A DNA stretch of 55,556 nucleotides, taken from positions 1 to 55,556 of the forward strand of contig CACNCB010000010.1 in assembly GCA_902618695.1 (NCBI GenBank). The letters run 5' to 3'. The notes beneath the pieces are model-generated. The model saw nothing but the letters and a program-made list of their open reading frames with translations, was not told the DNA's origin and did no database searches. The position numbers and the translations under genes were made by a program. Below are positions 41,876-51,290 of the stretch, piece by piece. Within the stretch, counting starts at the first letter, position 1. Each line of letters opens with the position of its first letter. The DNA comes from an uncultured Pelagibacteraceae bacterium (GTDB taxonomy: Bacteria; Pseudomonadota; Alphaproteobacteria; Pelagibacterales; Pelagibacteraceae).

Positions 41876-43141
41876 ATGAGCTCTGAAACAAAACAAATTT
41901 TAACAACTGACGGAATACCACTAGAGGTCAGTCTAAAAAAAGCAGAAAAGAAGAATAAAATTAAAGCATTTCTTCTTGTTGCTCCACTATTGCTGTTTCT
42001 TATAATTACATACATTTTTCCTATAGGTGACATGTTTATGAGAAGCGTTGATGATAAAATGATTACCAATATGCTTCCAAAGACATTCAAAGCAATGGAA
42101 AAATGGGAGAATTTAGATGAGCTGCCGCCCGAAGAGGTATTTTCAGCATTTTATTTTGATTTTAAATTATTAGTAAAAAAACAGGAGCAAGGAAAACTTG
42201 GTCAAAGATTAAATAAAGAAAAAAATGGCTTTAACTCAATAACTAAAAAACTTTTAAGACAAATTAAAAGAAAAAAAATTGATGAGAATGCAAATATTAA
42301 AGAGCAGTTAATGAAGGTTCATAAAAGATGGAGAAGTGTAGAATACTGGCAGGCAATAAAAAGAACTGCTCCTCCTTATACAATGGCAAAATATCTAAAG
42401 GGAATGGATATGTATTTTGCTGCAGATGGTAGCGTTGCTCAAGTGGAGGAGGACAGAAGAATTCATAGGATTTTGTGGCTTAGAACTTTAGAAATAGCTT
42501 TTTTTGTTACACTTTTTTGTTTTTTTATGGGGTATCCAATAGCTCATCTACTGGCAACACTTCCAATGAAATATAGCAACTTATTAATGATTTGTGTATT
42601 GCTTCCTTTCTGGACTTCTTTGCTTGTAAGGACAGCAAGCTGGATGATTTTGTTACAGCAACAAGGACTGGTTAATGATTTCTTTGTAATGATTGGTTTA
42701 GTAGCAGACGATAATAGACCTGAAATGATGTATAATAAGGTTGGAACTTATGTAGCAATGACCCAGATATTGTTACCATTTATGGTTTTACCTTTATATA
42801 GTGTGATGAAAACAATATCACCAAGCTTAATGAGAGCTGGAAAGTCATTAGGGGGAACACCTTTTGTTGCTTTTTGGAAAGTATATTTTCCATTGACAAT
42901 ACCTGGGATTGGAGCTGGATGTTTGTTAGTTTTCATTTTAGCAATTGGATATTACATTACCCCAGCGTTAGTTGGTGGAGCATCAGGAACTTTAATAAGT
43001 AATCAAATTGCATTTCATATGAAGACAACCCTTGATTGGAGTTTTGCTTCAGCTATGGGATTAATGCTTTTAACCGGAGTGTTAGTTATTTATTGGATTT
43101 ATAATAAATTGGTTGGAGTAGATAATATTAAATTAGGATAA
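41876..43141 (+). CDS. potB: Polyamine ABC permease PotB, with long periplasmic insert
   Basis: This 421-residue permease is about 140 residues longer than E. coli PotB. The first helix (FLLVAPLLLFLIITYIFPIGDMFMRS, residues 32-57) is followed by a hydrophilic, lysine-rich insert of about 140 residues. The standard BPD_transp_1 core follows (TLEIAFFVTLFCFFMGYPIAHLLA, then SASWMI-like and the EAA-type loop AGKSLGGTPFVAFWKVYFP). It forms the channel with PotC. Its start codon touches the T tract of the upstream terminator. Its stop is followed one base later by potC. Confidence 0.9.
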   Translation: MSSETKQILTTDGIPLEVSLKKAEKKNKIKAFLLVAPLLLFLIITYIFPIGDMFMRSVDDKMITNMLPKTFKAMEKWENLDELPPEEVFSAFYFDFKLLVKKQEQGKLGQRLNKEKNGFNSITKKLLRQIKRKKIDENANIKEQLMKVHKRWRSVEYWQAIKRTAPPYTMAKYLKGMDMYFAADGSVAQVEEDRRIHRILWLRTLEIAFFVTLFCFFMGYPIAHLLATLPMKYSNLLMICVLLPFWTSLLVRTASWMILLQQQGLVNDFFVMIGLVADDNRPEMMYNKVGTYVAMTQILLPFMVLPLYSVMKTISPSLMRAGKSLGGTPFVAFWKVYFPLTIPGIGAGCLLVFILAIGYYITPALVGGASGTLISNQIAFHMKTTLDWSFASAMGLMLLTGVLVIYWIYNKLVGVDNIKLG

Positions 43142-43142
43142 T

Positions 43143-43997
43143 ATGGCATTACCAAGTTATACAGAGACAAGATATAGAGTTTGGCACTACATATATATCA
43201 CTATTTGTGCTTTCGTTTTTATATTTTTAATTGCGCCTTTATTTGTAATTTTTCCACTATCATTTAATGCAGAAGAATTTTTAGTATTTTCCGAGGGTAT
43301 GAAAAATCTTGATCCAGATGCATTCTCTTTAAGATGGTATAATGATATGATTTATGGAACAAAAAATCCCTGGGGATTGGCTGCAAAAAATAGTTTTATA
43401 ATTGCAATATTTGCAACAATTGGTTCAATAATTTTAGGAACATTAGCTGCTTTAGGATTAAGTAGTAGGCATATGCCTTACAAAGGTTTAATCATGGCAA
43501 CTTTAATATCACCCATGATTGTACCATTAATTATATCGGGTGTTGCAATTTTCTTTTTTATGGCAAAGGCTGGTTTAGCAGCAACACATACAGGAATAGT
43601 TTTAGCGCATATAATATTAGGAACACCATTTGTAGTGATTACAGTAACAGCTACACTTTCAGGGTTTGACCATAGTGTTACAAGAGCAGCTGCAAGCCTA
43701 GGTAGTAATCCAGTAAATACTTTTATGAAAATTACTCTTCCATTAATATTACCAGGTGTAATTTCAGGAGGATTATTTGCCTTTGTTACATCTTTTGACG
43801 AGGTTGTAGTGGTATTGTTTTTAGCAGGTTTAGAAAACACAACTATTCCAATACAAATGTGGACAGGTTTAAGAGAACAATTAAGTCCAACAATTCTTGC
43901 AGTAGCCACATGTTTAATCATTTTATCTACTTTAATATTAATTAGCGCCGAATTATTAAGAAGAAGATCTGAAAGATTAAGAGGAATAAATAGATAA
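43143..43997 (+). CDS. potC: Polyamine ABC permease PotC
   Basis: This 284-residue protein has six hydrophobic helices. The EAA-like coupling loop is AAASLGSNPVNTFMKITLPLILPG and the typical PotC ending is ATCLIILSTLILISAELLRRRSERL. The N-terminal region FPLSFNAEEFLVFSEGMKNLDPDAFSLRWYNDM is the family's first periplasmic loop, slightly long. It follows potB by one base and precedes the FadB-like gene by 36 bases. It completes the pot importer, whose genes span 39.5-44 kb. Confidence 0.93.
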   Translation: MALPSYTETRYRVWHYIYITICAFVFIFLIAPLFVIFPLSFNAEEFLVFSEGMKNLDPDAFSLRWYNDMIYGTKNPWGLAAKNSFIIAIFATIGSIILGTLAALGLSSRHMPYKGLIMATLISPMIVPLIISGVAIFFFMAKAGLAATHTGIVLAHIILGTPFVVITVTATLSGFDHSVTRAAASLGSNPVNTFMKITLPLILPGVISGGLFAFVTSFDEVVVVLFLAGLENTTIPIQMWTGLREQLSPTILAVATCLIILSTLILISAELLRRRSERLRGINR

Positions 43998-44033
43998 TTT
44001 ACGCAAATAATTTATTCATATATAGAGTTTCTC

Positions 44034-46256
44034 ATGGAAATTAAAAAAGTTGTAGTTATTGGTTCTGGAACAATGGGAAGTGGGATAGCTGCCCATTTAT
44101 GTAATGCAGGTATACCGGTTAGTCTTTTAGATTTGACAACTGAAATCAGCGAAAAGGCAAGAGAAAGAATTTATAAATCAAGACCTCCTTTGCTAATAGA
44201 TAAAAGTAAAATTAACAATATTAATATTGGAAATATTGATGAAAATTTTAATGTTGTAAAAGATGCAGATTGGGTTGTAGAGGCAGTAGTAGAAAGAATT
44301 GATATTAAACATAATATTTACGAGAAAATATTTAAGAATAGAAAAAAAGGTGCAATTGTTTCTTCAAATACATCATCAATTCCAATTAAAGTTTTATCAG
44401 AAAAACTAAATCATGAAGAAAAAAAAGATTTTTGTATCACTCACTTTTTTAATCCTGTCAGATACATGGGATTGTTAGAAATCGTTAAAAACGAAAATAA
44501 CGACTTAAATAAAATTAATTCTTTAAAGAAATTTTGTGAAGTTGAGCTTGGTAAAGGAGCTATAATCTGTAACGATACCCCAGGTTTTTTAGGTAATAGA
44601 ATTGGTGTTTACGCTATGCAGGTTGCTATGACGGAAGCATTCAAAATGAAACTTTCAATCGAAGAGGCGGATGCGGTTTTTGGGAGACCTATGGGCATAC
44701 CCAAAACAGGAGTGTTTGGATTGTATGATCTTATCGGAATTGATTTGATGGCAGATGTATTAAAAAGCTTTAAAAAGGAACTTTCAGATAAAGATGAATT
44801 TCAAGTTGTTGCAAAAGAAATTCCATTAGTCAAAAAATTAATTGAGAAAGGCTACACAGGTCGTAAAGGAAAAGGTGGCTTTTATAGAATGAATAAAAGT
44901 GGAGATCAAAAAATTTTAGAAGCAATAAATTTAGAAACAGGAGAGTATTCGGTAACAAAAAAAATAGATTTAGGTATTGAGACTGTTGAAATTAGAAATT
45001 TAATTAATCGGAAAGATAAGTTTGGTGAGTATGCCTGGATTGTAACTTCAAAAATAATTAAATATGCATCTTCACTTGTTCCAGGAATTACTGACAAGTT
45101 TAATGATATTGATGAAGCTATGAGACTTGGTTTTAATTGGGCAATGGGTCCTTTTGAAATGTTGAGATCGATAGGGGTAAAGAATTTCTTCAAAAGAATT
45201 GATAACTTTGAAAATAATAAATTTTTAGAAAATTTATCGAAAACAAAAGATGAAAACTTCTATGGAGAAAGACAAATTTATACAGACATTCAAACTTTAG
45301 GAAAAATAAGACCATTAGCAGTTAAATTAGATAAAAATAATTCAGCTGAAATTCATCGATTTAAAGATTTTAATATTGTTGAATTTACAACAAAAGCTTG
45401 TGCATTAGATTATGACTCAATGGATGCACTGAAAAATGCAACTGACAAACCCTTAATAATAATTAATGAAAGCATGCAATTTTCAGCAGGTGTAAATTTA
45501 AGTTATACTATGAATTTTGCTGACAAAGGAGATTTTAAATCAATTGAAAAATTCATTAAGTATTTTCAAGATACATGCAAAACTTTAAAATACTCTAAGT
45601 ACCCAGTTGTATCAGCTCCCTCTGGACTGACACTTGGAGGAGGCTTTGAGGTTTTGGTTCAAAGTAATTTTGTTGCCACACATACAAATTTAGTTATCGG
45701 ATTAGTTGAAACTATTGTTGGATTAGTTCCAGCAGGCGGGGGATGTAAGGAAATGTTGTGGAGATGGTCACAAACAGAAGAAGCAAAATCAGACCCAGAT
45801 TATGCACCACTAAAAGTTTTTGATATTATTGGTTATGCTAAAACAGCTACATCTCCAATCGAGGCAGAGCCATTAAAGTATTTAAGACAAGAGGACAGAA
45901 AAATAATGAACAGAAACAGTCTTTTTGAGGAATCGAAAAATTTAATTGATCAAAATAATGATTTTGATCCTCCAGAAGAGTGCAAATTCAAACTTTCTGG
46001 AAAGCCATTGAAAGATAAAATGATAAAGGTTTTAGAGAAATTATACAACGAAAAGATAATTTTAGATCATGGCATGTATGTTGGAACTGAGCTTGCAAAC
46101 GTTTTAAGTGGTGGAGACACTACTATTGAAAAAATATTGTCTGAGGATGATCTGTATAAATTAGAATTAGACTCTTTTATGAGATTAATAGAAACAAAAC
46201 AAACTCAAGAAAGAATTAAGCACACATTATTGACAGGTAAACCTTTAGTTAATTAG
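44034..46256 (+). CDS. Fused 3-hydroxyacyl-CoA dehydrogenase / enoyl-CoA hydratase
   Basis: This is a 740-residue bifunctional beta-oxidation enzyme. The NAD-binding domain comes first (GSGTMG at 10-15; catalytic His in ITHFFNPVRYMG). The dehydrogenase C-terminal domain (GFLGNRIGVYAMQ) and a second C-terminal repeat (DEAMRLGFNWAMGPFEML) follow. The crotonase domain is last (SAPSGLTLGGGFEVL and GLVETIVGLVPAGGG, carrying the two catalytic Glu). E. coli FadB has the reverse order, so this is the 'HAD-first' class seen in many Alphaproteobacteria. The substrate chain length is unknown. It sits downstream of potC and its stop overlaps the convergent cyclophilin gene by eight bases. Confidence 0.9.
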   Translation: MEIKKVVVIGSGTMGSGIAAHLCNAGIPVSLLDLTTEISEKARERIYKSRPPLLIDKSKINNINIGNIDENFNVVKDADWVVEAVVERIDIKHNIYEKIFKNRKKGAIVSSNTSSIPIKVLSEKLNHEEKKDFCITHFFNPVRYMGLLEIVKNENNDLNKINSLKKFCEVELGKGAIICNDTPGFLGNRIGVYAMQVAMTEAFKMKLSIEEADAVFGRPMGIPKTGVFGLYDLIGIDLMADVLKSFKKELSDKDEFQVVAKEIPLVKKLIEKGYTGRKGKGGFYRMNKSGDQKILEAINLETGEYSVTKKIDLGIETVEIRNLINRKDKFGEYAWIVTSKIIKYASSLVPGITDKFNDIDEAMRLGFNWAMGPFEMLRSIGVKNFFKRIDNFENNKFLENLSKTKDENFYGERQIYTDIQTLGKIRPLAVKLDKNNSAEIHRFKDFNIVEFTTKACALDYDSMDALKNATDKPLIIINESMQFSAGVNLSYTMNFADKGDFKSIEKFIKYFQDTCKTLKYSKYPVVSAPSGLTLGGGFEVLVQSNFVATHTNLVIGLVETIVGLVPAGGGCKEMLWRWSQTEEAKSDPDYAPLKVFDIIGYAKTATSPIEAEPLKYLRQEDRKIMNRNSLFEESKNLIDQNNDFDPPEECKFKLSGKPLKDKMIKVLEKLYNEKIILDHGMYVGTELANVLSGGDTTIEKILSEDDLYKLELDSFMRLIETKQTQERIKHTLLTGKPLVN

Positions 46257-46899
46257 CATTAAGCATTCTAAAGGATTTAATATAATCAGGTCTTAAAACA
46301 TAAATTGCTTTATTACCTGTTTTAATTTTAGTTAAAATATCTAAACCGTAAACTACTTTACCAATTGGAGTATATTCGCCTTGATAAATTGGAATTTCTT
46401 TCAATGTAATAAAGAATTCACTATCTTCTGTATCAAATTCTGTTGTTCTGGCAAAAGCTACACTTCCCTCTGTAAATTTAAAATCATTGTTTAGTTCAGA
46501 TTTTAATAATCCTAATCCAGATTTTCCGCTACCAATTTTAGAATAATCTAAATTATTTACGTTTCCATACTGAATATCTCCTGCTTGTACAAAAGTATTT
46601 TCTGAAACTTTATAAAAAGCGGAACCATCATACATTTTTTGTTTAATTAAAATTTTAAATCTTTCTACTGCTTTAGGAGAAACATCTGGATAAAGTTCAA
46701 TTATTACATTTCCACACTCAACGTTCATTACTGCAATATTATTTGGTTCATTAAAATTAATTTTATTTAAATTATTTTTTTCAACAAATAGGCATTTATT
46801 TTTTAATAAAAAAAAAGATGTAAAAGCAAAAATTGAAAGACCAATTAAAAATATAAATAAAATTTTTTCTGATTTTGAGGCTTTAATAGTTTTAATCAT
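46249..46899 (-). CDS. Membrane-anchored cyclophilin-type peptidyl-prolyl isomerase
   Basis: The protein has 216 residues. One N-terminal transmembrane helix (residues 14-33) anchors a cyclophilin domain that probably faces the periplasm. The domain includes GNVIIELYPDVSPKAVERFKILI, YDGSAFYKVSENTFVQAGD (where F-H-R is usual; here F-Y-K-V) and SEFFITLKEIPIYQGEYTPIGKVVYG. The catalytic Arg of human cyclophilin A (FHRII) is replaced by Lys-Val, and the SQFFI motif reads SEFFI, so activity may be reduced. It overlaps the upstream secreted zincin gene by four bases, suggesting a shared role in envelope protein handling. Confidence 0.85.
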   Translation of the reverse strand: MIKTIKASKSEKILFIFLIGLSIFAFTSFFLLKNKCLFVEKNNLNKINFNEPNNIAVMNVECGNVIIELYPDVSPKAVERFKILIKQKMYDGSAFYKVSENTFVQAGDIQYGNVNNLDYSKIGSGKSGLGLLKSELNNDFKFTEGSVAFARTTEFDTEDSEFFITLKEIPIYQGEYTPIGKVVYGLDILTKIKTGNKAIYVLRPDYIKSFRMLNAN

Positions 46900-47624
46900 A
46901 AAATATTTTTATCTATTTTAGCTAAGTTTAATTTTATAAAATTCACTTTGTTATTTAGGATTTTGTCACTATTAATTTTATCTTCAATTGTTTCTTTATC
47001 AGTCATTAAAAAAGAAAATATTTCTGCCATATCTTCAGATGGGATAGATTTAGAATATTCTGTCAAAAAACCATCAGTTTTTTCATATAGATCTAAATTT
47101 AATCTATCAGAGCAAGTCGAACATTCTGCATAATTAAATGAAGTTAGATTAAAAGAAGAAAATTTTTCCTCGTCAAAATATTCAATGTGAGTATTTTGAA
47201 TCATATGAAAAATTTCATGGTGTATCATTCTTTCAAAATACTTTTTATTAAAATTAATATCTAAAATTAATGTTCTGTTTTTATTATCAGGTATTCCCCC
47301 AGTATTAATTTCAGAGATGAATAAATTTTCACAAAGCACAATATATTTTAATTTTATCTTATTAAGAAAATTAGAATTATATCGATTAAGATTTTTTTCA
47401 ATTAAAGGAAATTTTGTATTTAAATTATTAATATCAACTTTGTCACAAACAATGTTCTTATTTTCACCAATTTTAAAATTACTTTTAGTTCTTAAATAAC
47501 GAATATTGTTATTGTTTTTTAATTTATAAATTTCTAAATTTGGAATTTTTATCAGATTATAAATTTCATCAGCATTTATGTGCGAAATATGAAAAATAAG
47601 AATAAATAAAAATAAAATTTTCAT
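46896..47624 (-). CDS. Secreted putative zinc metallopeptidase (HExxH)
   Basis: This 242-residue protein has an N-terminal signal peptide (ILFLFILIFHISHINA, residues 3-18). A zincin motif HEIFH at 136-140 sits within the helix ERMIHHEIFHMIQN, and a second helix EDMAEIFSFLM (197-207) supplies a possible Glu ligand as in gluzincins. A CSTC pair (168-171) and Cys60/Cys98 could make disulfides. I do not recognise a named family. It is extremely AT-rich and rich in Asn/Ile/Lys. It is coupled by ATGA-type overlap to the membrane-bound cyclophilin, and is divergent from the agmatinase gene. Confidence 0.72.
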   Translation of the reverse strand: MKILFLFILIFHISHINADEIYNLIKIPNLEIYKLKNNNNIRYLRTKSNFKIGENKNIVCDKVDINNLNTKFPLIEKNLNRYNSNFLNKIKLKYIVLCENLFISEINTGGIPDNKNRTLILDINFNKKYFERMIHHEIFHMIQNTHIEYFDEEKFSSFNLTSFNYAECSTCSDRLNLDLYEKTDGFLTEYSKSIPSEDMAEIFSFLMTDKETIEDKINSDKILNNKVNFIKLNLAKIDKNIL

Positions 47625-47677
47625 TAAATTATTATAGACGAATTAGATGAGATAATATTATCTTAGATTATTAAAAA

Positions 47678-48637
47678 ATGAAAAAAGAAAGAAACAAAAA
47701 TCCAATTCAACCAGTTAGTGGAACTAAAGTTCCAAGATTTGCTGGCCCAAGTACTTTTGCGAGACTTCCTGAATTAAGAGATGTAGATAGCTGTGATGTT
47801 GCAATTGTTGGAATTCCGTTTGATGCTGGTACAAGTTATCGACCTGGTGCAAGATTTGGTCCACAAAGTATAAGACAAGCTTCTAGACATTTGAGAACTA
47901 ATTATCATCCTAATTATGATGTTGAGCCTTTTAAAATCCAACAAGTTGCTGATGCTGGTGATATCGCTTGCAATCCATTTAGTATTGATGAAGCAATTAA
48001 ACAAATAGAAGTAGGCGCAACAGATTTACTAAATAAGGTTGGAGGAATTATAAGTTTAGGGGGAGATCATACTATTGCAGTACCACTGTTAAGAGCAATC
48101 AATAAAAAAAATAAAGGTCCTGTATCTTTAGTTCATTTTGATGCCCATTTAGATACTTGGGACACATATTTTGGTGCACCTTATACTCACGGAACTCCAT
48201 TCAGAAGGGCTAGAGAAGAAGGATTATTTTTAGATGATGCTTCTATGCATGTTGGAATTCGAGGTCCACTTTATAGTAGAGATGATATTAAAAATGATGA
48301 AAGTTTTGGATTTAAAATAATTCATTGTGATGAGTTTCAGATAGAAGGAACCGATAAAATAGCAGAAAGAATCAGAAAAAGAGTGGGAGACAATCCTTTA
48401 TACTTATCAATAGACATTGATGTTTTAGATCCAGCATTTGCCCCAGGTACTGGTACACCAGAAATTGCAGGGATGACTACAAGAGAAATGGTAAATGTTT
48501 TAAGAGGTTTATCTGGATTAAATTTAGTTTCAGCAGACGTCGTTGAGGTTTCTCCAGCATATGATCATGCAGAAGTAACTTCATTAGCAGCAGCAACTAT
48601 TGTTTATGAATTAACTAATTTATTTGCAAAAACATAA
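47678..48637 (+). CDS. speB: Agmatinase-family ureohydrolase (SpeB-like)
   Basis: This 319-residue enzyme has a complete dimanganese site: His131 (GGDHT), Asp155/His157/Asp159 (DAHLD) and an Asp pair in SIDIDVLDPAFAPGTGTPE. The loop GAPYTHGTPFRRAREEG matches agmatinase and guanidinobutyrase enzymes, unlike the other ureohydrolase at 29156. It produces urea and putrescine, or a related amine or acid. The following ALDH gene (20 bases away) and the pot importer upstream fit a polyamine/guanidino catabolic module. Guanidinobutyrate or guanidinopropionate as substrate cannot be excluded. Confidence 0.88.
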   Translation: MKKERNKNPIQPVSGTKVPRFAGPSTFARLPELRDVDSCDVAIVGIPFDAGTSYRPGARFGPQSIRQASRHLRTNYHPNYDVEPFKIQQVADAGDIACNPFSIDEAIKQIEVGATDLLNKVGGIISLGGDHTIAVPLLRAINKKNKGPVSLVHFDAHLDTWDTYFGAPYTHGTPFRRAREEGLFLDDASMHVGIRGPLYSRDDIKNDESFGFKIIHCDEFQIEGTDKIAERIRKRVGDNPLYLSIDIDVLDPAFAPGTGTPEIAGMTTREMVNVLRGLSGLNLVSADVVEVSPAYDHAEVTSLAAATIVYELTNLFAKT

Positions 48638-48657
48638 ATAAAGGTTAACGTCGAAAA

Positions 48658-50091
48658 ATGTTAGACAAAAAAAATTTTTACATTAATGGAGCGTGGGTTA
48701 AGCCAAATAGCTCTGAGGAAATTAAAGTAATTGATCCTGCTACAGAAGAAAATTGTGCAGTAATTACTTTGGGAAACAAAGCTGATGTTGATATTGCTGT
48801 TAATGCAGCTAAGGATGCCTATGAGTCTTGGGCCTTTTCCTCTAAAGAAGAAAGAATTGAATTATTAGAAAAACTTTATGAAAATTATAAGAAAAGATGG
48901 GCAGATATTGCAGAATCTATAACTCTTGAAATGGGTGCTCCAAAAGATTTTGCAACAAAATTACAAGCAGGCACAGGGGCAAGTCATATTAAATCATTTA
49001 TCAGATATTTAAAAAAATTTGAATTTGAAAAACCTTTAGGAGATCATGCTCCTAACCAAAGGTTAATTTATGAACCTAAAGGTGTTTGTGCATTAATAAC
49101 ACCATGGAATTGGCCGATGAACCAAGTTTGTTTAAAAGTAATGCCAGCAATTGCAGCAGGTTGCACAATGGTTTTAAAGCCATCAGAATTAGCACCACTC
49201 TCTTCAATGATACTTGCTGAAATTATTGATGATGTTAAATTTCCAAAAGGTGTGTTCAATTTAGTTAATGGCGATGGAGCAACAACAGGTGATGCTCTTA
49301 CAAGTCATCCAGATATTGATATGATTTCTTTTACGGGATCAACAAGAGCAGGAGCTTTGATTTCACAAAATGCTGCTAAAGATTTTAAAAGAGTAAGCTT
49401 AGAATTAGGTGGCAAGGGTGCAAATATAATTTTTAAAGATGCTGATCCAGAAGCTATTGAAAGAGGTGCTTTAAGATGTTTTAGAAATTCTGGACAATCT
49501 TGTAATGCGCCGACAAGAATGTTAGTTGAAAAATCAATGTATGAAGAAGCTATTGGAAGATTAAAAAAATATACCGAAAGTTTTGAGGTGGGTGATCCCA
49601 AAAAAGAAGGAGAACATATAGGTCCAGTTATTTCAAAAACTCAATACAATAAAATACAAACTTTAATCCAAAAAGGAATAGATGAAGGTGCAAAATTAGT
49701 TGCTGGAGGAATAGGTAAACCTGATGGACTAGACAAAGGTTACTTTGTTAAACCGACTGTTTTTGCAGATGTAAATAATAATATGGAAGTAGCAAGAACA
49801 GAAATTTTTGGACCTGTTTTATCTGTTATTCCATTTGAAACAGAAGAAGATGCAATTAAAATTGCAAATGATACTGCTTATGGACTAACAAACTATATCC
49901 AAACTCAAGACTCTCAAAAAGTACAAAGAGTTGCAAGAAAATTAAGATCTGGAATGGTTGATGTTAATGGAGCTGGTATTGCAGTTGATGCACCTTTCGG
50001 TGGTTTTAAACATTCTGGAATAGGTCGAGAAGCAGGTGAACACGGTTTAGAAGAGTTTTTAGAAGTGAAAGCAGTAGGTGGTTGGAGTTAA
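48658..50091 (+). CDS. Aldehyde dehydrogenase downstream of agmatinase
   Basis: This 477-residue ALDH has Glu249 (SLELGGKGAN) and Cys282 (NSGQSCNAPTRM) as catalytic residues and TPWNWPMNQ at the NAD site. It is a close paralogue of the ALDH at 33655-35085, with the same opening, the same APTRMLVEKS segment and the same LEVK.V.GWS ending. Next to agmatinase it could oxidise an aminoaldehyde such as 4-aminobutanal or 4-guanidinobutanal. Its 3' end overlaps the convergent argE-like gene by four bases. Confidence 0.9.
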   Translation: MLDKKNFYINGAWVKPNSSEEIKVIDPATEENCAVITLGNKADVDIAVNAAKDAYESWAFSSKEERIELLEKLYENYKKRWADIAESITLEMGAPKDFATKLQAGTGASHIKSFIRYLKKFEFEKPLGDHAPNQRLIYEPKGVCALITPWNWPMNQVCLKVMPAIAAGCTMVLKPSELAPLSSMILAEIIDDVKFPKGVFNLVNGDGATTGDALTSHPDIDMISFTGSTRAGALISQNAAKDFKRVSLELGGKGANIIFKDADPEAIERGALRCFRNSGQSCNAPTRMLVEKSMYEEAIGRLKKYTESFEVGDPKKEGEHIGPVISKTQYNKIQTLIQKGIDEGAKLVAGGIGKPDGLDKGYFVKPTVFADVNNNMEVARTEIFGPVLSVIPFETEEDAIKIANDTAYGLTNYIQTQDSQKVQRVARKLRSGMVDVNGAGIAVDAPFGGFKHSGIGREAGEHGLEEFLEVKAVGGWS

Positions 50092-51266
50092 TTTACTGAT
50101 TTATCTTTTACACCTTCTAAAAATTTAAGACATTTTTTCATTTCATTTAATTCTATGAACTCGTCAATTTTGTGGGCTTGTTCTATGGATCCAGGCCCAC
50201 AAACAACTGTACTGATTCCTAATTCTTGAAATAAACCAGCCTCTGTACCAAAAGAAACTACTTCTCTAGAATTATCACCAGTTATATTTGATACAAATTC
50301 ACATGCTTCAGACTCTTCTAATCTATTAAAACCAACAACTTCACCAATCACTTCTTTTTTAATGTAAGAATCTGGAAATATTTTTTTCATTTCAGGTAGG
50401 AGTACTTCATTTGCATATTTATCAATTTCATTAGTAACAAATTCCCCATCTTTTTTAACAACTGGTCTTGTTTCCCATTCAACACTACATTTATCTGCAA
50501 TGACATTATGGGCAATACCACCTTTAATTCCACCAATTGATAAAGTTGAATGTGGAGGATCAAAAATACTATCTTTTTGAACTCTTTTTTTTAATTCTTC
50601 TCTAATTTCTAAAAGTTTTCCAACATATCTGGTAGCATATTCAGCTGCATTTACTCCTAAATGTGGTTTAGAACTATGTCCCGCAAGTCCTCCAAAGTGA
50701 ACTGTGTATTCATTCATACCTTTGTGGGCATCAATAATTTTCATTTTAGTTGGTTCACCAATTATACAAATTCCATTTTTGATATCTCTTTTTTTTAATT
50801 CCTCTATTAATAAAGGAGCTCCAATACATGCAGTCTCTTCATCAAATGTGTAACAGAAATGCAAGTCTCTATCTAAATTACTTTCTTTGAAAATAGGTGC
50901 ATAAGCAAGTGTACATGCAATAAAACCTTTCATATCACATGAGCCTCTTCCATATAATTTATCATTTTTAATATTTGCAACAAATGGATCACTGCTCCAA
51001 CCTTTAGACACTGGAACCACATCAGTGTGTCCGGATAATATGATTGGTTTTTTTGTGCTTTTATTTTTTGCTTTTATAGTTCCAAAAAGATTAACTCTTT
51101 TTTTATCATCATCATAAACTTTGAAAGTATCTATACCGATGTTCTTTAAAATTTTTTCACAATAATCAATTAAATTACTGTTATCTTGACCTGAGATAGT
51201 TTTAAATGCGATTAAGTCTGTTAAAATCTTGATTGATTTTTCATATAAATTGTTATCTATACTCAT
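50088..51266 (-). CDS. argE: M20-family deacetylase, ArgE (acetylornithine deacetylase) type
   Basis: This 392-residue zinc amidohydrolase has metal ligands in ILSGHTDVVPV (His), GRGSCDMKGF (Asp), the FDEETACIG catalytic/metal Glu pair, GEPT and a C-terminal His in EQAHKIDEF. The dimerisation domain contains GLAGHSSKPHLGVNA. This wording is typical of ArgE-like acetylornithine deacetylases. The enzyme releases acetate from N-acetylated amino acids. With a doeA-like gene 12 kb away, N-acetyl-diaminobutyrate is an alternative substrate, although known DoeB enzymes belong to another family. It is transcribed alone, divergent from the CsaA-like gene with only 24 bases between starts. Confidence 0.87.
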   Translation of the reverse strand: MSIDNNLYEKSIKILTDLIAFKTISGQDNSNLIDYCEKILKNIGIDTFKVYDDDKKRVNLFGTIKAKNKSTKKPIILSGHTDVVPVSKGWSSDPFVANIKNDKLYGRGSCDMKGFIACTLAYAPIFKESNLDRDLHFCYTFDEETACIGAPLLIEELKKRDIKNGICIIGEPTKMKIIDAHKGMNEYTVHFGGLAGHSSKPHLGVNAAEYATRYVGKLLEIREELKKRVQKDSIFDPPHSTLSIGGIKGGIAHNVIADKCSVEWETRPVVKKDGEFVTNEIDKYANEVLLPEMKKIFPDSYIKKEVIGEVVGFNRLEESEACEFVSNITGDNSREVVSFGTEAGLFQELGISTVVCGPGSIEQAHKIDEFIELNEMKKCLKFLEGVKDKSVN

Positions 51267-51290
51267 AAACTTAAAACACTATATTATATT

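Noticed and set aside
43478..43921. 147-codon minus-strand open frame inside potC
   Set aside because: It lies entirely within a clear permease gene and its composition reflects the antisense of membrane helices.
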